Part shown: piece by piece, positions 1-13,087 of the stretch
Layout of the letters: the number at the start of each line of letters is the position of its first letter
Numbering within the stretch: position 1 is the stretch's first letter
Assembly (NCBI GenBank): GCA_034509925.1
Contig: CM067527.1
Coordinates: forward strand, 5,328,501 to 5,392,500
From: Hirudinaria manillensis
Taxonomy: Eukaryota; Annelida; Clitellata; Hirudinida; Hirudinidae
Reading direction: 5' to 3'
DNA length: 64,000 nt
The notes under the pieces: model-generated
Databases searched by the model: none
Told to the model about the DNA's origin: nothing
What the model saw: only the letters and a program-made list of their open reading frames with translations
Program-made: the position numbers and the translations under genes

Positions 1-3000
1 ACGTTCGCATTCGTTTTTAAAAAAATGGGTATTGCATAGGGCATCACGAAAAGCCACCTTCTCGATCTTCGATTTGATCACGGCGTCGCAAGCTTGGGCC
101 TCCAACTTGACGAGTCCTAATTGGAGGTCCACAGCTTGGTCCTCTCTGCATCTCAACTTCATCTCTTCTCCATTAAATAGCAGCATCCTTGACTCGTCCA
201 ATTTCCTCTCCAACTCCTGGTGATGTTTCTGTTAAGAATAACAACATATTGAGAAAGCAAATACTTCACAAACTTCTAAATGACATGCAGCCTACCATGA
301 ATTTCTGATATTCGGTCTGAACCGTGGTTGGCAGAGCACCTGGCAACTGTACGACTCTCAGTTGTTTGCAATACTTCATCAACCACGAACTCAAGTCTTC
401 AACACTCTTCATGAAGTCTTTCACCTGTCAAAGCAACCGACTTGTAATCGATCACGTGCCTTTGAGGCAACCAATGAAATTTCAATAATGTTTCAAGTCG
501 AGGCCATCAGAGACCAGAGAAAGCGGCAAAGGAAAGAAATAAAATTTAAATCAAGAAAGGAAAAATAAAAATTGGAAGCAAGAAGGAAAGATGTGAAAAG
601 AAATCATCATGCCGTCGGTTGTAATTCTACCACAAATTGTAACACTACGATTATCACGTTATAACACTGTCACATCATGCCGCATTATAACACAATTGTC
701 ACCTCCTTCAAGCAGTCGAGCAGATAGCTCTTCTTCTGCCTGGCCATGCAGCGAACCAGTTCGTAAGTGTCGTTCAGTTCTCGAAGCTTCGACGAAAGTT
801 TGGACGGAGGCAAGAACCTGGTGCTTTCTTTGGAACTCGGGGTGCTGGACTTGGAGTCGACGGGAGTCGAGTCGGTAGGACACGACTTGAGGAGGGCGTT
901 GTTGATGCGTTCGTTCAATTTCTTTATCGAGGGAAGTTGGTTGTCAACGTTGTCCAGCAACATCTGCACAGAAATTGGCACATGTTACGTGACATTATTG
1001 TTATTATTATCACTGTCATTATTATTAATATTATTATTAATTATTATTATTTATTAGATGAACTGCAAATGCAAAACAAAACTGACTTCAATGTTTTTCA
1101 AATGAGCCTCGATGTACTTTGGATCTCCGCAGGCTTCATCCAACGTCTGAATGTCAGCCTCGACTTGTTGCAGATGACCGATGATGTCATCCATCGTCTG
1201 GTCCAACTCTCCAACTTCCACCAGAGCTTCAGTCAAAGCCACCTACCAATATTGAATTACAATCGAATGACTTATCAAAGTCCAAAAGTAAGAGAAACGA
1301 TCGATCGAGTGATGAGGAGAGTACCTCTCGTTCATTCGTGGTTTGCAGGATCGAATTCCACATCTCGTTGAGGGCCTGAACCTTCGCAACAAAGACCGCG
1401 TGCGAAGGAGTCTTTCCGGCGACCAGCTCGGCAAGGTGATTTATATTCTCGAGATCTGGCAGGTGTCGGTGCAATTGCCTCATGAACACCTGTTAGGCAA
1501 CAAAATTTCGACCAAATGAATTTATAAAACTCCAGAGTTTTATTCCAGCTCCTAATTAACAAATCCAACCTTCAGCTCTTCAATTTGTATTTTAATGGCT
1601 CTCATTTCTGATGCCACTCCCGAACATGTCAATCTCAGCAACTTCTCCTCGTTTTCTTGCATCCATGTAAGTAATTTCTAAAAAAAAAAATGTCGCAAGT
1701 CATCGACTTATCACGTCGAGGGGAAATCCACACGAACGTCGACGCAAGGGCACAAACCTCGTGCTGCTCCTCAAACTTGAGAGTCAAATCCTCTCCGAGA
1801 TCAAGCTCATCCTTCTTCTGCAGTACGGCTTCCCTCAACTCTTCGACGAGTTCCTTCAGAGAAGCGCAATCTCTGCTCACTTTGTGCTCCGTTCCGTCCT
1901 CGCACAACCTCTTCAATTCGTTGCCGAGCGCTTCGCAAGTTTCGATCTCCTTCCCGTAAGACGACAACTCTTTCATGAGATTCTTGATAACAATAAGACA
2001 ACAAGAATAACATAACTAAATAGTAATTAAAGTATAAATACTACGAGGTGTAAATACTTCTGTTATCAGTTTTTTAAACAGTAAATAATGTTATTTTGAA
2101 AAGACCATGAAAATGACTCAAAGACACTTGAAAGTAGCAAATTACCATTTTTAGAATAAGTTAGGCATTATATTAGCCTCTGATGCTCTGAAAACAGCAC
2201 CACATAATGATATTATTATTATTATTATTATTATGAGTTGTTATTATTATTTTTATTATTGTCACTCCATCAGATATCAATCATGATGCAAACTAGTTGC
2301 ATATAAGGTAATTAAATTACAGGTGGACTTTCAAACAATAGATTAACAAAGTTCTCATCACCACCTGTATGTGCATCCTCATGTGTTTGCCTCCGCTTGT
2401 GGATGTTTCACTATCGATTCCTCGATCCTCTTCTTCTTCCTCCTCCTCAGAAGAGTCCAACTTGTTGCCGGTGTTGAAGTCGACAGAACGAATGAGTTGG
2501 TTTAACTTTTGCTTTGTTTGTGCAAAATGCGTTTCGTATTTCTCAGCCGCAACGACCGCTTCCTTCAACTTTCCGGCCCTGATTTGAACGTTGGATGCCG
2601 CCACGCCGTGCATCAGTTCGAGGTCGTTCAACTGGTTGGCAAGGTCATCACCTTTGAGATCAAATCACAAATAATAATTTGTAATAATTACAATAATTTG
2701 TAATAATTACAATAATTTGTAATAATTACAATAATTTGTAATAATTACATTACCAAAAGCAAGAGTAAAATGTTCGAGAATATCACAAAACTAATAACTA
2801 ATCAAACTAATAACTGAGGTATTAAACAGATGAATAAACAAATTGATGTTAGGTTGTGTCCCATAGCAAGAAAAAATGTTTATCATTAAGAAAAGTTTGG
2901 GATTTGTAAACAAACTTGGCAGCATCAAAATGAAAATGCTCATCAAATAAGCAAAACAACTTTTCAACGATTTCTGAAGTCCAACAACCAATGTTGTGGT

Positions 3001-6000
3001 CAACAGAAGTCGAAATATGATGCCAAGAAATAACACACAAACTTTGGTAATCCAAAGCAGTTTTAGCATAACATCTTATGATTTAAAAGGGCTTCCCTGA
3101 CTAGAAACACATTGCTCCAGGCATGGTTCAAACTAAGGTTCTCTATCTTCTTTTGCAAAAGGACCAAATAGATTCAAACCAAAGAGTATAACGAGCATAT
3201 TGAAAGAAAACAAATTTGATTGAGTTCTTAATAACCCTCAATGGACTATATTTATTATTTTGAATAACACTCCTATAATCTATTCATGCATTTTAATAGT
3301 CAAAACTAACAAATGATCTGCTGATCTTCTGCATTCCTCTCCTGAGGAACGGAGGTCGCGTGCAGCTGGACGAGCATCCTCTTCAGGTGCTCCATTGATC
3401 GACTGCAGGTCGCCAAATTCTCGGTGAGAGCCTTCAAGAAAAAAAATAATAATAAACAAAAAATAGTCATTTAAACAGTCCCCTCACAATCAATGTAATT
3501 CTCAACAGTTTGATTTTATAACCATTTTAGCTGCAGATGGGTTTTGAATCTCCATCAAATACAGCCCAGACGTAAACACTCCCAGCCATCAGAGAAATAT
3601 TAAACCACCTTGTTTTCATTAATCTGCCTTTTAATTGTTTCAACATCTGGCGATATCGGATCGGTGAGATGGATGGCATCACTTATCTTGTACAATTCCT
3701 CAAGAAAACTCTCAGAGGCATCTGCAAGCTGCAAAGATAAATTAAAACCCCTGTTACATGCCTCTTCAGACAAATTACTACAAATACATTCTTAGCAACT
3801 TTAAACAGGCCTTTAGATGGGGCTTAAAAATTAAAATATAATTCCTAAATTAAATTATTAAGTGCACGACGTTATTGAAATTATTAATCTGCTGAGAAAC
3901 AGATAATTTAATTCAAACGTAAACTTTGAAAATATTATTATTAATAAAAATAAATAAATATTAACAGAAGTGGTGGATTCTCTCCAAGCTTGGATGATGC
4001 CATTTGTTTTGTTATTTAGCTGTTCGTTCAGTCTATCGAACTTCATCTTCACTTCAAGGAAGGGTTGGTCCAGTTGCTCTTGGCACTTTTCCAGAGAAAG
4101 TAGCTCCAGGAGGTCATGTGACTTGTTGACCAGTGCATCCACAAGAACCATTTGTTCCAACAATGCCTCTCGAGCCAGCTATCATTCAACATAAACATTC
4201 AATACAATCACAGCACTGTGTTACAAGATGCGTTCGTCATAATCTCTACAGTCGATAAGATCTTTGATAAGTAAACATGCAGCTTATATATCTTTCTTTT
4301 TTCTTACAGAAATAGAAACCTAGGTGATAAGTATGGCCAGTTACTATAAAGACTTTTTATCCACTAGAAATAACTGTTGTTTAAAGCACATTGCAACACT
4401 TTTTTTTTGAAATGCAGTAGTGGTAATCACAATACTAAATCACAATACTACTCACAATACTCTATCACAAAATCATTAATGGGAGTAAAGTCAAAATTAT
4501 TATTACATCATAACCTAAATCTAAATCTAAACAAATAAATAAATCTCATGAAAAACTAATTGAGACATTTGAACTAAAATAAATTCTAAAAATAAATTTT
4601 TAAAAAATTTAGAAGGAAACCTTTGATGACTCCAATTCATTTTTAATTTCTTCTGGGTTTCCATTTGTAGGTATCTCAACAAACTCCACCAGGCTCTCGA
4701 CATCAAGCAAAGCAGACTCAACTTCTGCCTGCATTTCCTTCAGCTGAACAGCCAAAGAAACTGCCTCTTCCAGCTTTTCGACTCTAATCAGATGAATTGA
4801 ATTTATGACCAGAAATACTTGATAATACTAAAAACTAGTATTGTTCACTAACTTTGCATCACTAAAATCCATAACTGTTTGTAACTTTGAACAAACACTG
4901 TTCATTTGTTCTGATGCATGACCTAATCCATCATCTAAGGGAGACTGAATAATTGGTCCGAGTTTATCAGCAATCTCTTGCACAGAAGAAAACTTTGAAA
5001 ATAACTCTTCGTGGCTTGACTGTATTGTTTAAAATGTTTCAAAGTGTTCCTTATTAGTGGAAATGAATAATGAACAATAAACAACTCAAGATCACAAACA
5101 TTAAGTGGCCCACAATCAAAACATCCGTCTGCATCATCCATGCTTTGGAATAATATCGCTGATTTAAATTTTTTATGCAAAAAAGTAGCTTCGGATAAAT
5201 CGTCTGTAACACAACGAATTCCTGGTTGAGTGGGCTTCCGCATTAGCTCACCATTTACAGTCGGTTAATTAATTTTCCTAAATTAGTCGTGACAGGGTTA
5301 TCAAGTTCATAACTCCCTTCATCGGTGATTATTCACCAAGATCCTCGAAACCGCAGGAGGACCCCAACCGATGACAGCGCAATGTTGACACATGCATGTT
5401 TAACCGAGGAGTAAACACGGACTAATGTATGTGCGCATGCGCCGACATCTTAAAGGCTCGAATGATGTGGCGCTGACTTTCAACACGCCATCTCGTTTTT
5501 TTTCCAAAAAAGCATAAACCCTTAAGCCTCCCCATAACCTATTGTAAACGTGCTCCGAACACCAACAAAATTAATCGACATCGCTTTCGACCCCCCCCCC
5601 CAACTCTCAAGCCAAGATTCCCCATATGGGTAGGTATACCATTAATTTAACCTGCAACTTAGGTTATAAAGCAACTTCGGTTATAAATAACAACCACACA
5701 GTCTACCTTGGCATCAGCAAGTTGTTGGCCCAAAACTTCTGGGTCCAGACTAGCAACAAACACTTCCTTCACATCACTTTCTACTTTCTCCAAATATTCA
5801 GAAATACTGTTGATTTGAGAATGAACCTAACACAAAAAATAAAAATATAATTGTATGCCCTCTTTCTGTTGTCCAAATGCTTATCATCAAAACTTACAAA
5901 ATTGACAGCTTTTTCAGTGAGATTGTCCTCAAAATCGTGATAACTTGCATGTAGGTCAACAAATGCACCAGCAACAGAGTTTTCATTTGTTACCTTCAAT

Positions 6001-9000
6001 TGCCCAAATAGGTTTTTCAACTGTTCTATAGGTAATAGGCTAGAATATTCCTGAGAGTCCAAAACCTCTTCCAATTCAGGATATTGGAGATCTTGCTTTT
6101 TGTTCTTATTACTACTGCAGGCCACTAATTCATCAACACATTTCCTCAGTCCAACCATGGATGGTTTGATAGATTTGATTGCTTTGTGGTGTTCCATCAA
6201 TTTGTCAGTAATATTTACATCATGCTCCACATTTCCATTAAGCACATTTCTCAGCTCAATGTTAGCTTCCACAATCAGTTTATCAATTCCATCCATTGTT
6301 CCATGAACATCTGTCAAACAACTCTTTAGATTTTTCAACTGAAGTAATTTTGAACCAATTTTCTTCTCCAAAATTGACATTTGATCTGTTTTGTAAACAT
6401 ACATGATTGATTTACAATTAATATATTTAACTATTTCAAGGCAGAACAATGTTATGTACTTGAGATTATCAGCACTTTATTTTAAAATATGAAACTCACC
6501 TAAATGCAATTTCTCTGAAATTCTTATCTTCTTTTTTTCAACCTCTTCCTTTAGAGCCAAAGTATTGTTTATTTGAAGGTTGAGTAACTCTGGATCAAGA
6601 TTTGCAGGGCAAGTGAGATTTGTAAGCCTCTCCTCACCATCACGAATCCAGTCCTCCAGAGGTACTAAACATAATCAATTAATAAACAAAAGCAAACATT
6701 ATTTGATTTGAAAATCTTACTTTCTTTGTTTTTCAAATTCAATTTAACATTTTCAAATTCTTTCCAGGATATATGCAACCTTGCTTTCAATTCTTCAACG
6801 TCACATCCTTTCTTGCCATTTGTTTTGTTCAGAACTTCATTCGGACCGGGCTTGGAATTAGCAAACATTATCAAGCTGTCACTAGCAGATTTAAGTTGGT
6901 CTTCAACCATCAGAATATCAAAGTCATCTGAATGCCAATTTTTCAGCTTCACTTCAATGCTTTCAAGTTCTTGAATGCATTTCATCTGGAATTGTTGAGC
7001 TTTATTCAAACTGCCAGGTTCTACTGAATTATTGTCACTTATTATTCTCTTGTCTGCCGTTACTCTGTGTTCGCTCAACCAACTCTGGACATCCGACGGA
7101 GTGAAATTGATTTTAATCATTCCAGTAGCAAGGGCTTCATTAATGTCAATCTTCTCCCCAGATTCCCCCACAAAGCACGACGACTTGAGATCAAAGGAGC
7201 CAGAATTTACTGCTGCTTTCAGGGATTGCAATGTTCCAGTAATTGAATTAAAAACAAACACAGTCGTAGGTTCTATGAGACCCTCCTTAATGCTCCTCTC
7301 GAGCGATATTGGACAGAAATCTTTCAGGCATTTCACATCGAAGTTTGGGAGAATGTTGTCAATGCAAAGTAATTGTCCTAGACTACTACCAGCCACTGCA
7401 TTCAAGATCTGAGCTATGATTTGCTCGTTCAACTTCACGTTGTTCCGACCAGGTTCATATATTGAAAAACCGGAGGTTCCGCACGTCAAGATTCCGGTAT
7501 TGAGGTCGAGTTTGCCGCTGAGAATTGCGTCTCTAACCGATAAAGATTTGAGTGAATTTGTAGACCCCATTTTGTTTTCTGGAGTAAAATTTGCAGCCAA
7601 AGTTTTGCAACTGCTTTTGCTGTTTTTAAGTTTCGGCAATTTGGAGGCGCAAGCATTGTCGACGGCGTCCTTTATTCCCATCAACAAATCTTTTTCAATG
7701 TCAATATTCTGGCACTTCAAAAACTTTAAAGCCTTCACTCTCTCAACATTTTCATCGAGAAAAACCTTTGCACTCAATTTCTGATTTTTTAATGCATTGC
7801 CGAGAGACTGGAGAGCCTCTGGTCCGAAGTGTTTATAACAAGAAGCCTCTTCTTTGGTCTGCTGAGTGTTTATTTGAGTTTTATTGCTCAACCTCGACGA
7901 AGCAGGGGAGGGGGTTACCTGTTTCTTGGAATAATTTCTTTGAGTCTGCTTTGAGGCTAAAGTTGCTTTGCTTCCTTGTGTTAAAGAGGGATTCGAAAGG
8001 TTCTTAGATTGTGTCTTTAAGTTTCTGATGAGTTCTGTTTTCTTTTGAAGTTTGGCATCTACAGAAGGTTTTTGTGATTTTTTGAGCCAAGACGATAACG
8101 AAAGGACTTCGTTCTGATTGGTCAAGTCGGTTACAAAAATAGTGTCTGCTTCCAGTTCGGACACGGAATCGAGACACCGATAGTACGACTTGTCGAGATC
8201 TTGTGGTGTAGAAATACTTTTGTAGATACCATCTGCACTTGCACCAGAAGATTCTAATTCATTTATACAAGACATTGCACTGTTCCTTTTGATGTAAGTA
8301 TCTAAAGAATGTTCTTCAGCTATCCTCAGAAGTCCTTCATAAACTTCCACGTCTACCAAACCCAAACTTGCTGCTTCCTGCAATGACTTTATTTCAACCT
8401 TGCCACCATTTTTGCACAATGTGATACTGTTAAAGGTTAAGATGCCTCTGCAAAGAGCTTGGTGAACAGTTAAAGCACTGGATTTACCAATGGGGAAATG
8501 AAACGAAGATTCCAAGAAATCAAAACTCCTTGTGGAAAGTTTTTGAGGGTCAACAAATTTTTCCAAATCTTTGATTGCATATGACTTGACCATTGAACCT
8601 TTAAAACCATTAGAATTACCATTGGAATTACCATGAGTTGCAGGAAGTCTACAAGTAACCCTCGGAGTTCTTTTTAATTCAGCCACGATGTTATCCACGA
8701 CCTTGTTATCAAAAGAGACCCGAACATCTTCGAGTGGGCGAATAAATGCTTTTCCTGTCATCGCAGCTTCCGAAATAGACATGAGGCTTCCTGTGACAGT
8801 ATCCCTATATGTTGAATTTCTTTGATCAACAATCTGTTTGTTGATGGCATCTTGCAAAGGAATGACTTTGCCAGATCCACTGTCTAGTAATGAAAGTACT
8901 ACAAAGTTTGTGGTACTTTTTGACCTCGGAATAGATCCTTTTTCCACTTCTTCCTGGTTTTGAGATGCCAAACATTCATCTGAATTTATGCTTCTCGGTG

Positions 9001-9573
9001 GCCTCTTTTCTGCTTCTTCAATGATTTCCATTTTTGTTTGGACAGTTTGCCTCTTGACATCCTCCTCAAATGAAATGCACTTTGAAAAACTAATGAAGCT
9101 TTTTTCTTTGTTCAAACATAGTTGAACTTTTGGTGAATCTAATCAAAAAAAGTACATAAATCATACTATAATTAAATCAAATGTCTTTTAAAGACACATA
9201 CCTGAGTCAGAATTCAAAGAGTTGTTGACAGATAGATCATCTGACATTGTATATTTTTTACACTGTTTAGATTCAAGATTATTCTTTTCGCTTATTAATA
9301 TCAGACGTTTTTTCTGATACTGATTAACAGCTCCTTCCCACAACCTCCAATCAACTCTTTAAAAAGCAGTCGTCCAATAGAAAACGTGTCACGTTAATTT
9401 ATTTTAATAGATTACCTTTAGTTCTTAAAGTAGAAATCTAATGCATACCTTTCCACGTAGGCTGAGCTGATAAATTTCAATTCCTTGAAATCACAGAAAT
9501 TTGGAATTGCTGAGAGACGTGCAACAAAATGTTTCTTGTGCGGTCGAATCAAATTAGAATACTCCAGAAAATC
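1..9573 (-). CDS. Spectraplakin-like cytolinker (MACF1/dystonin/Shot family), partial
   Basis: Nineteen minus-strand exons with mutually consistent phases: 9449-9573, 9202-9356, 6721-9138, 6500-6664, 5898-6385, 5707-5826, 4853-5019, 4621-4783, 3966-4178, 3609-3728, 3311-3431, 2365-2651, 1758-1982, 1570-1677, 1325-1489, 1087-1242, 703-963, 296-424 and about 1-228 (open at the window edge). They give about 1,938 residues. The large exon carries plectin-type repeats. The rest is heptad-rich helix resembling spectrin repeats, with an acidic insert (EEEEEEED) in exon 2365-2651. Plectin repeats followed by a spectrin rod is the order seen in spectraplakins, which crosslink actin and microtubules. 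I found no CH or plakin domain upstream, and the C-terminal EF-hand and GAR domains lie outside the window. Family call is from domain order, not alignment; another spectrin-rod protein is possible. Confidence 0.72.
2673..2748. repeat. 19-bp tandem repeat, 4 copies
   Basis: Four exact copies of AATAATTTGTAATAATTAC in the intron just upstream of exon 2365-2651. The unit is nearly self-complementary. Confidence 0.95.
4935..5243 (-). other. Open frame beside internal promoter-like DNA; possible alternative first exon or nested gene
   Basis: A continuous 102-codon minus-strand frame starts MRKPTQPGIRC and lies in the intron between exons 5707-5826 and 4853-5019, overlapping the latter in another frame. 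Its first half (SEATFLHKKFKSAILFQSMD, then a CxxC in DGCFDCG) does not resemble spectrin repeats. It sits just downstream, on this strand, of a CpG-rich stretch with an NRF1-type site. It could be an alternative first exon, a small nested gene or chance. Flanking exons 5707-5826 and 4853-5019 splice to each other in phase without it. Confidence 0.25.
5432..5443. promoter_or_regulatory. NRF1-type palindromic site
   Basis: TGCGCATGCGCC matches the NRF1 consensus (C/T)GCGCA(C/T)GCGC exactly. It lies in a locally GC-richer, CpG-containing stretch (about 5330-5500) inside an intron. A CGCCATCT element resembling a YY1 site is about 50 bp away. Together these look like a TATA-less housekeeping promoter; direction of transcription is not settled. 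Confidence 0.45.
6721..9138 (-). CDS. 2.4-kb plectin-repeat exon of the spectraplakin-like gene
   Basis: A single 2,418-nt exon encoding about 806 residues, phase 1 on both sides (acceptor TTGATTAG, donor AAA|GTAAGA). At least four plectin-like units are visible, for example VIPLQDAINKQIVD, KSLQEAASLGLVDVEVYEG, SVRDAILSGKLDLNTG and IDINEALATGMIKINF. A serine- and lysine-rich low-complexity spacer separates the first pair from the last pair. Its size contrasts with the 100-500-nt spectrin exons around it, as in spectraplakin genes where an optional long exon supplies plectin repeats. Helical spectrin-like sequence begins at its C-terminal end. Seen: open frame and motifs. Inferred: equivalence to the plectin-repeat isoform exon. 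Confidence 0.75.
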
Positions 9574-12500
9574 CTGCAGAAGTGGAAGCGATCGAACATG
9601 ATGCGATTGTAATGCCAACAGAATGAACCGTCGAACGCACCGAATAGAGCTGAAGAAGCCTTTGGCAAGGAGTGTTGGTGATGATGAGAGGCTGGTTACC
9701 TTTGTGTGAAAGATGTGCAATGTAAATAAAGGTGTTGCAAGCTTTAGCGTCGCAACATGAAAGAGAACCGAAATGTACAATATGTGCAACTTAAATGACT
9801 ATGCAGTACTATTGACAACACAATTTCAACGCTTCTGCTTATTTCAATTCCAGCCAAAATTACATTAAATCCTCAAATTTCGGAGGCTGGAACGGGCTGT
9901 CAGAAGTGTCCGATTTCAAAATTATTATTTAAGTGTCATTAAAGCTTCAGACAACGTCTTTAAACAAAGCAGATCACATCATGCAGACAAGACAGGATGT
10001 GGTCCATTGTGCAGTGTAAACATCTGAGGTCTAAATATTAAACTGTCGAAACAAAACACAAAATCATCAAAGTATTTAAATTGTGCAACTCACTGACACA
10101 CGAGTTTATGCAAAGTTATAAATCATCCGTCAAGACAGCGAATTTGGAAAGAGATGATCCAACAGCAAAAGCTCATCAAGAAGAAGCCTCGAACGAACCG
10201 AACGACGAGAAGGCGTTGTTGGTTGATGATGGAGTGAATCATTGACGGTGAATCAGAAGTATTTCCCCTCCCCACGGGACAAAATATTATCCCAAGAAAC
10301 ATAATAAATTACTCTTTTCGCATGTTCAGCAGACCCAAAGTCGGATTTCGATTTATTATCATCTCTTATCAAGCACCGTCGTCAAAAGTCATTGTAACAT
10401 TTTCATCCTCCATTATCACCGTTTTGAACGAATAAAGATGCTCGGAACGTCTGGCCGTGGATAAGCATAGATAGAGGTTGATAATGAATGGAGTGAAAGA
10501 TTAACAAGAGGACGCACAAGTAGATTGTTGAGCAATTTACACTTTAGATGGGATCAGATAACACGCGGGAACTACGACGAAGACGACGAAGTCTGTGGTG
10601 ATGATGTTACACAGATATTATTAAGGACCATACACGTGGATGAGACAATTAAACCAAATATGCCATCTGCTTCAAATTGTCCTGAACAAAATACTTAACG
10701 GATTGTTAATGTGAGAAGCTTCAATCGGGGACTTTGTTAATAACGGTCTTAAATGTTCGGGAGAAAGTCGCATCAATATGGTACATTTGAAACACCTGCA
10801 TTTCAACATCATCACCGCCATCGTCATCATCACAATCTCCGGCACACACACAATCATCATTAATTCTTTCAGCTACTGCAAAAAAAAACAAACTTATTAC
10901 TCACAAAACAAGTGCTTCTATGAACGTTCGGCTACGAATAAAAATCGGCACAATTTTTAACATTCATCTCCATACTAAGACCCCCAAGTCGTCAATATTA
11001 TATGTCATGATCATCATCAACATCACTATCGTCGTCTTGATGATCATCCTCCTCCTCCTCCTCCTCCTCCTCCTACACATCATCATCAACTTCATCACCA
11101 TCATCGTCTTCTTCATCAGCATCAAGTATTAAACATTAAATTTTAAATATTCGCTAACAGCTGTTCCCAAGAACGTCGAAGTCTCAAAAACAACCTCCAC
11201 TTATTCCTTGTTCGCTGATATAATCATAGTCGTCATCGTTATCATCGTCATCGTCATCGTCATCATCATCATCACAACCTTCGTGGTCGTCGTTGTCATC
11301 ATTATAATTTTCTTCTCCAAAAAGAACATGTAAATTATAGCAGGAAAGAGAAATATTGTTTGATGATGATGATGATGATGATGATGACAGCATGTGCTCG
11401 TGTTTGAACTGAATGTATGCTCTTTGCTGACACCGTATTCAAAAAAAGAATTTTCCGGATGTCTCGCACGAACTTAAAAAAATCTATTTAATTTTTATTT
11501 ACCCTGAGATATTTTAATTTAACATCAACTTCAGACTGCAACGGACGCTTCAACTGTACGTTAGTTACGTCCATCCATGAGTAATCACCTTCATTAATAT
11601 CCATCTTATTGATATTCATCACCTCCATATATTAACCCTCATCATCATCATCATCATCATCTTCGTCGTCATCGTCATCATTATCATCATCATCATTATT
11701 ATTACTATCTCCCTTAAAAGATGGACGTTTAATTGTAAATCTAAAAGCTTAACTAATGAGTTTTTAAGCATTAACTTCATCACGTCGTCTTTGAAATGGT
11801 TCAAACGACAAGACATGTCTTGGATGACAAGGGAAACATTTTATAGCGCCTAATTATTACGACGATAAAAAGTTTTTGACAATAAATGATTGTTATTTAT
11901 GCTAATTTTATGTTAAGTTGTTATGTTAATTTTAAATATTAATGCATCTTGGATGACAAGAGAAACATTTTATAGCGCCTAATTATTACGACGACGATAA
12001 AAAGCGTTTGACAATAAATGATTGTTATTTTATGATAATTTTATGTTAATTTTATGTTAATTTTAATTATTAATGCATCTTTTATGTCACGAGGTCACCT
12101 GAGTTACTTAAAAAGTATTTCCTTCCATCGAAGTGATTTGTCGTCAAAGCAGATAACCATGTTTAACGTGACTAACGAAGTCTGACCTTCTCAGTTAACA
12201 AGTCGTAAGTAATATTAAAGTCATATTTATAGCAACAATATTACAACAATTTTCAGTAATAATAGGAAATAATAATTATAATTTTATGTGATGACAAAAA
12301 CAATTATAGTTATTATTATTATTATTTATTTCTTATGTCACTACTGATAATTGATAATGATTATTATCATTTAATATAATTAACGAACGCTTGAGAGTAA
12401 TTAACGAGTAATTAGACATAATTAAGTGGTAATAATTATTAACATAATAATAATTATTATTATTAGCATAAAAATAATAGTTAACATAAAAATAATAATT

Positions 12501-12888
12501 ATTATTAACATAATAATAATAATAACAACGGCAGTGGAAATTCACTCGCTTAATTCAAAATAAATGATTATATAATCATAAGCGATATTTACGGGTGTTT
12601 TCACTTAAACCCAGTTATACTTTAAAAATTAATTGGCACGTATTAATATATTCCTGTTAATATGAAACTTATTAAAAGAAACAATTTAATATTAGAACAT
12701 CACTTTTCAATGTTAACGTCCACTTTGTGGTACTTTGCACAAGGCCATTCATCATCCCGTCGTCTTCATAAGCATCATCATTATCATAATCATAATCATA
12801 GTCATCATAAATATTATATATAATATTATAGTAATATTAATAATAGTAATAATAATGTCACATAATTCAAATCAATGTAGCATCTTAC
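9574..12888. other. Non-coding stretch between spectraplakin-like exons and the next exon
   Basis: No convincing exon. It holds GAT/ATC microsatellites (about 11040-11070, 11230-11270, 11360-11390, 11640-11690), AT-rich TAA/ATT tracts (about 12300-12540) and a tandem duplication at 11819-12077. The minus frame reading into exon 9449-9573 stays open to about 9789, so an unspliced N-terminal extension cannot be excluded. Confidence 0.6.
11819..12077. repeat. About 130-bp tandem duplication containing a TATAGCGCC motif
   Basis: Copy A 11819-11946 and copy B 11947-12077 both start TCTTGGATGACAAG and end near TTAATGCA. They differ by a few substitutions, a 3-bp GAC insertion and small indels in the AT-rich tail. 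Each includes TTTTATAGCGCCTAATT. Confidence 0.9.
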
Positions 12889-13087
12889 CTCCTCTAGCTT
12901 GTCTTGAACTCCAACGAATGAATGATCCTAATCCATCACCATCATCATCATCATCATCATCAACAACGGCACAACCATCATCATCATCATCATCATCCTC
13001 TTCATCGTCGTCGGCTAGCAACAGGTTCTTGATTGAGTTCACGAACTTTTCAGCTGCTGCATCGTTTAGTTGTGAGTAGCAGGACAT
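12889..13087 (-). CDS. Exon of an unrecognised gene, with an aspartate-rich microsatellite
   Basis: Acceptor CGACAG and donor GGAG|GTAAGATG bound a 199-nt open exon (phase 0 in, phase 1 out). It begins MSCYSQLNDAAAEKFVNSIK, then runs of Asp from (GAT)n, then SFIRWSSRQARGG. The non-repetitive ends look like real protein and both splice sites are strong. It may follow exon 17110-17352 of the gene at 15.2-18.7 kb (compatible phase 0), or belong to another gene. No family recognised. Confidence 0.45.

Noticed and set aside
10108..10245. 45-codon plus-strand frame (MQSYKSSVKTANLERDD...)
   Set aside because: Sensible composition but no acceptor, donor or homology I can see; too short to support alone.
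11184..11393. Asp-rich minus-strand frame
   Set aside because: Mostly a GAT microsatellite translation with no usable splice boundaries.
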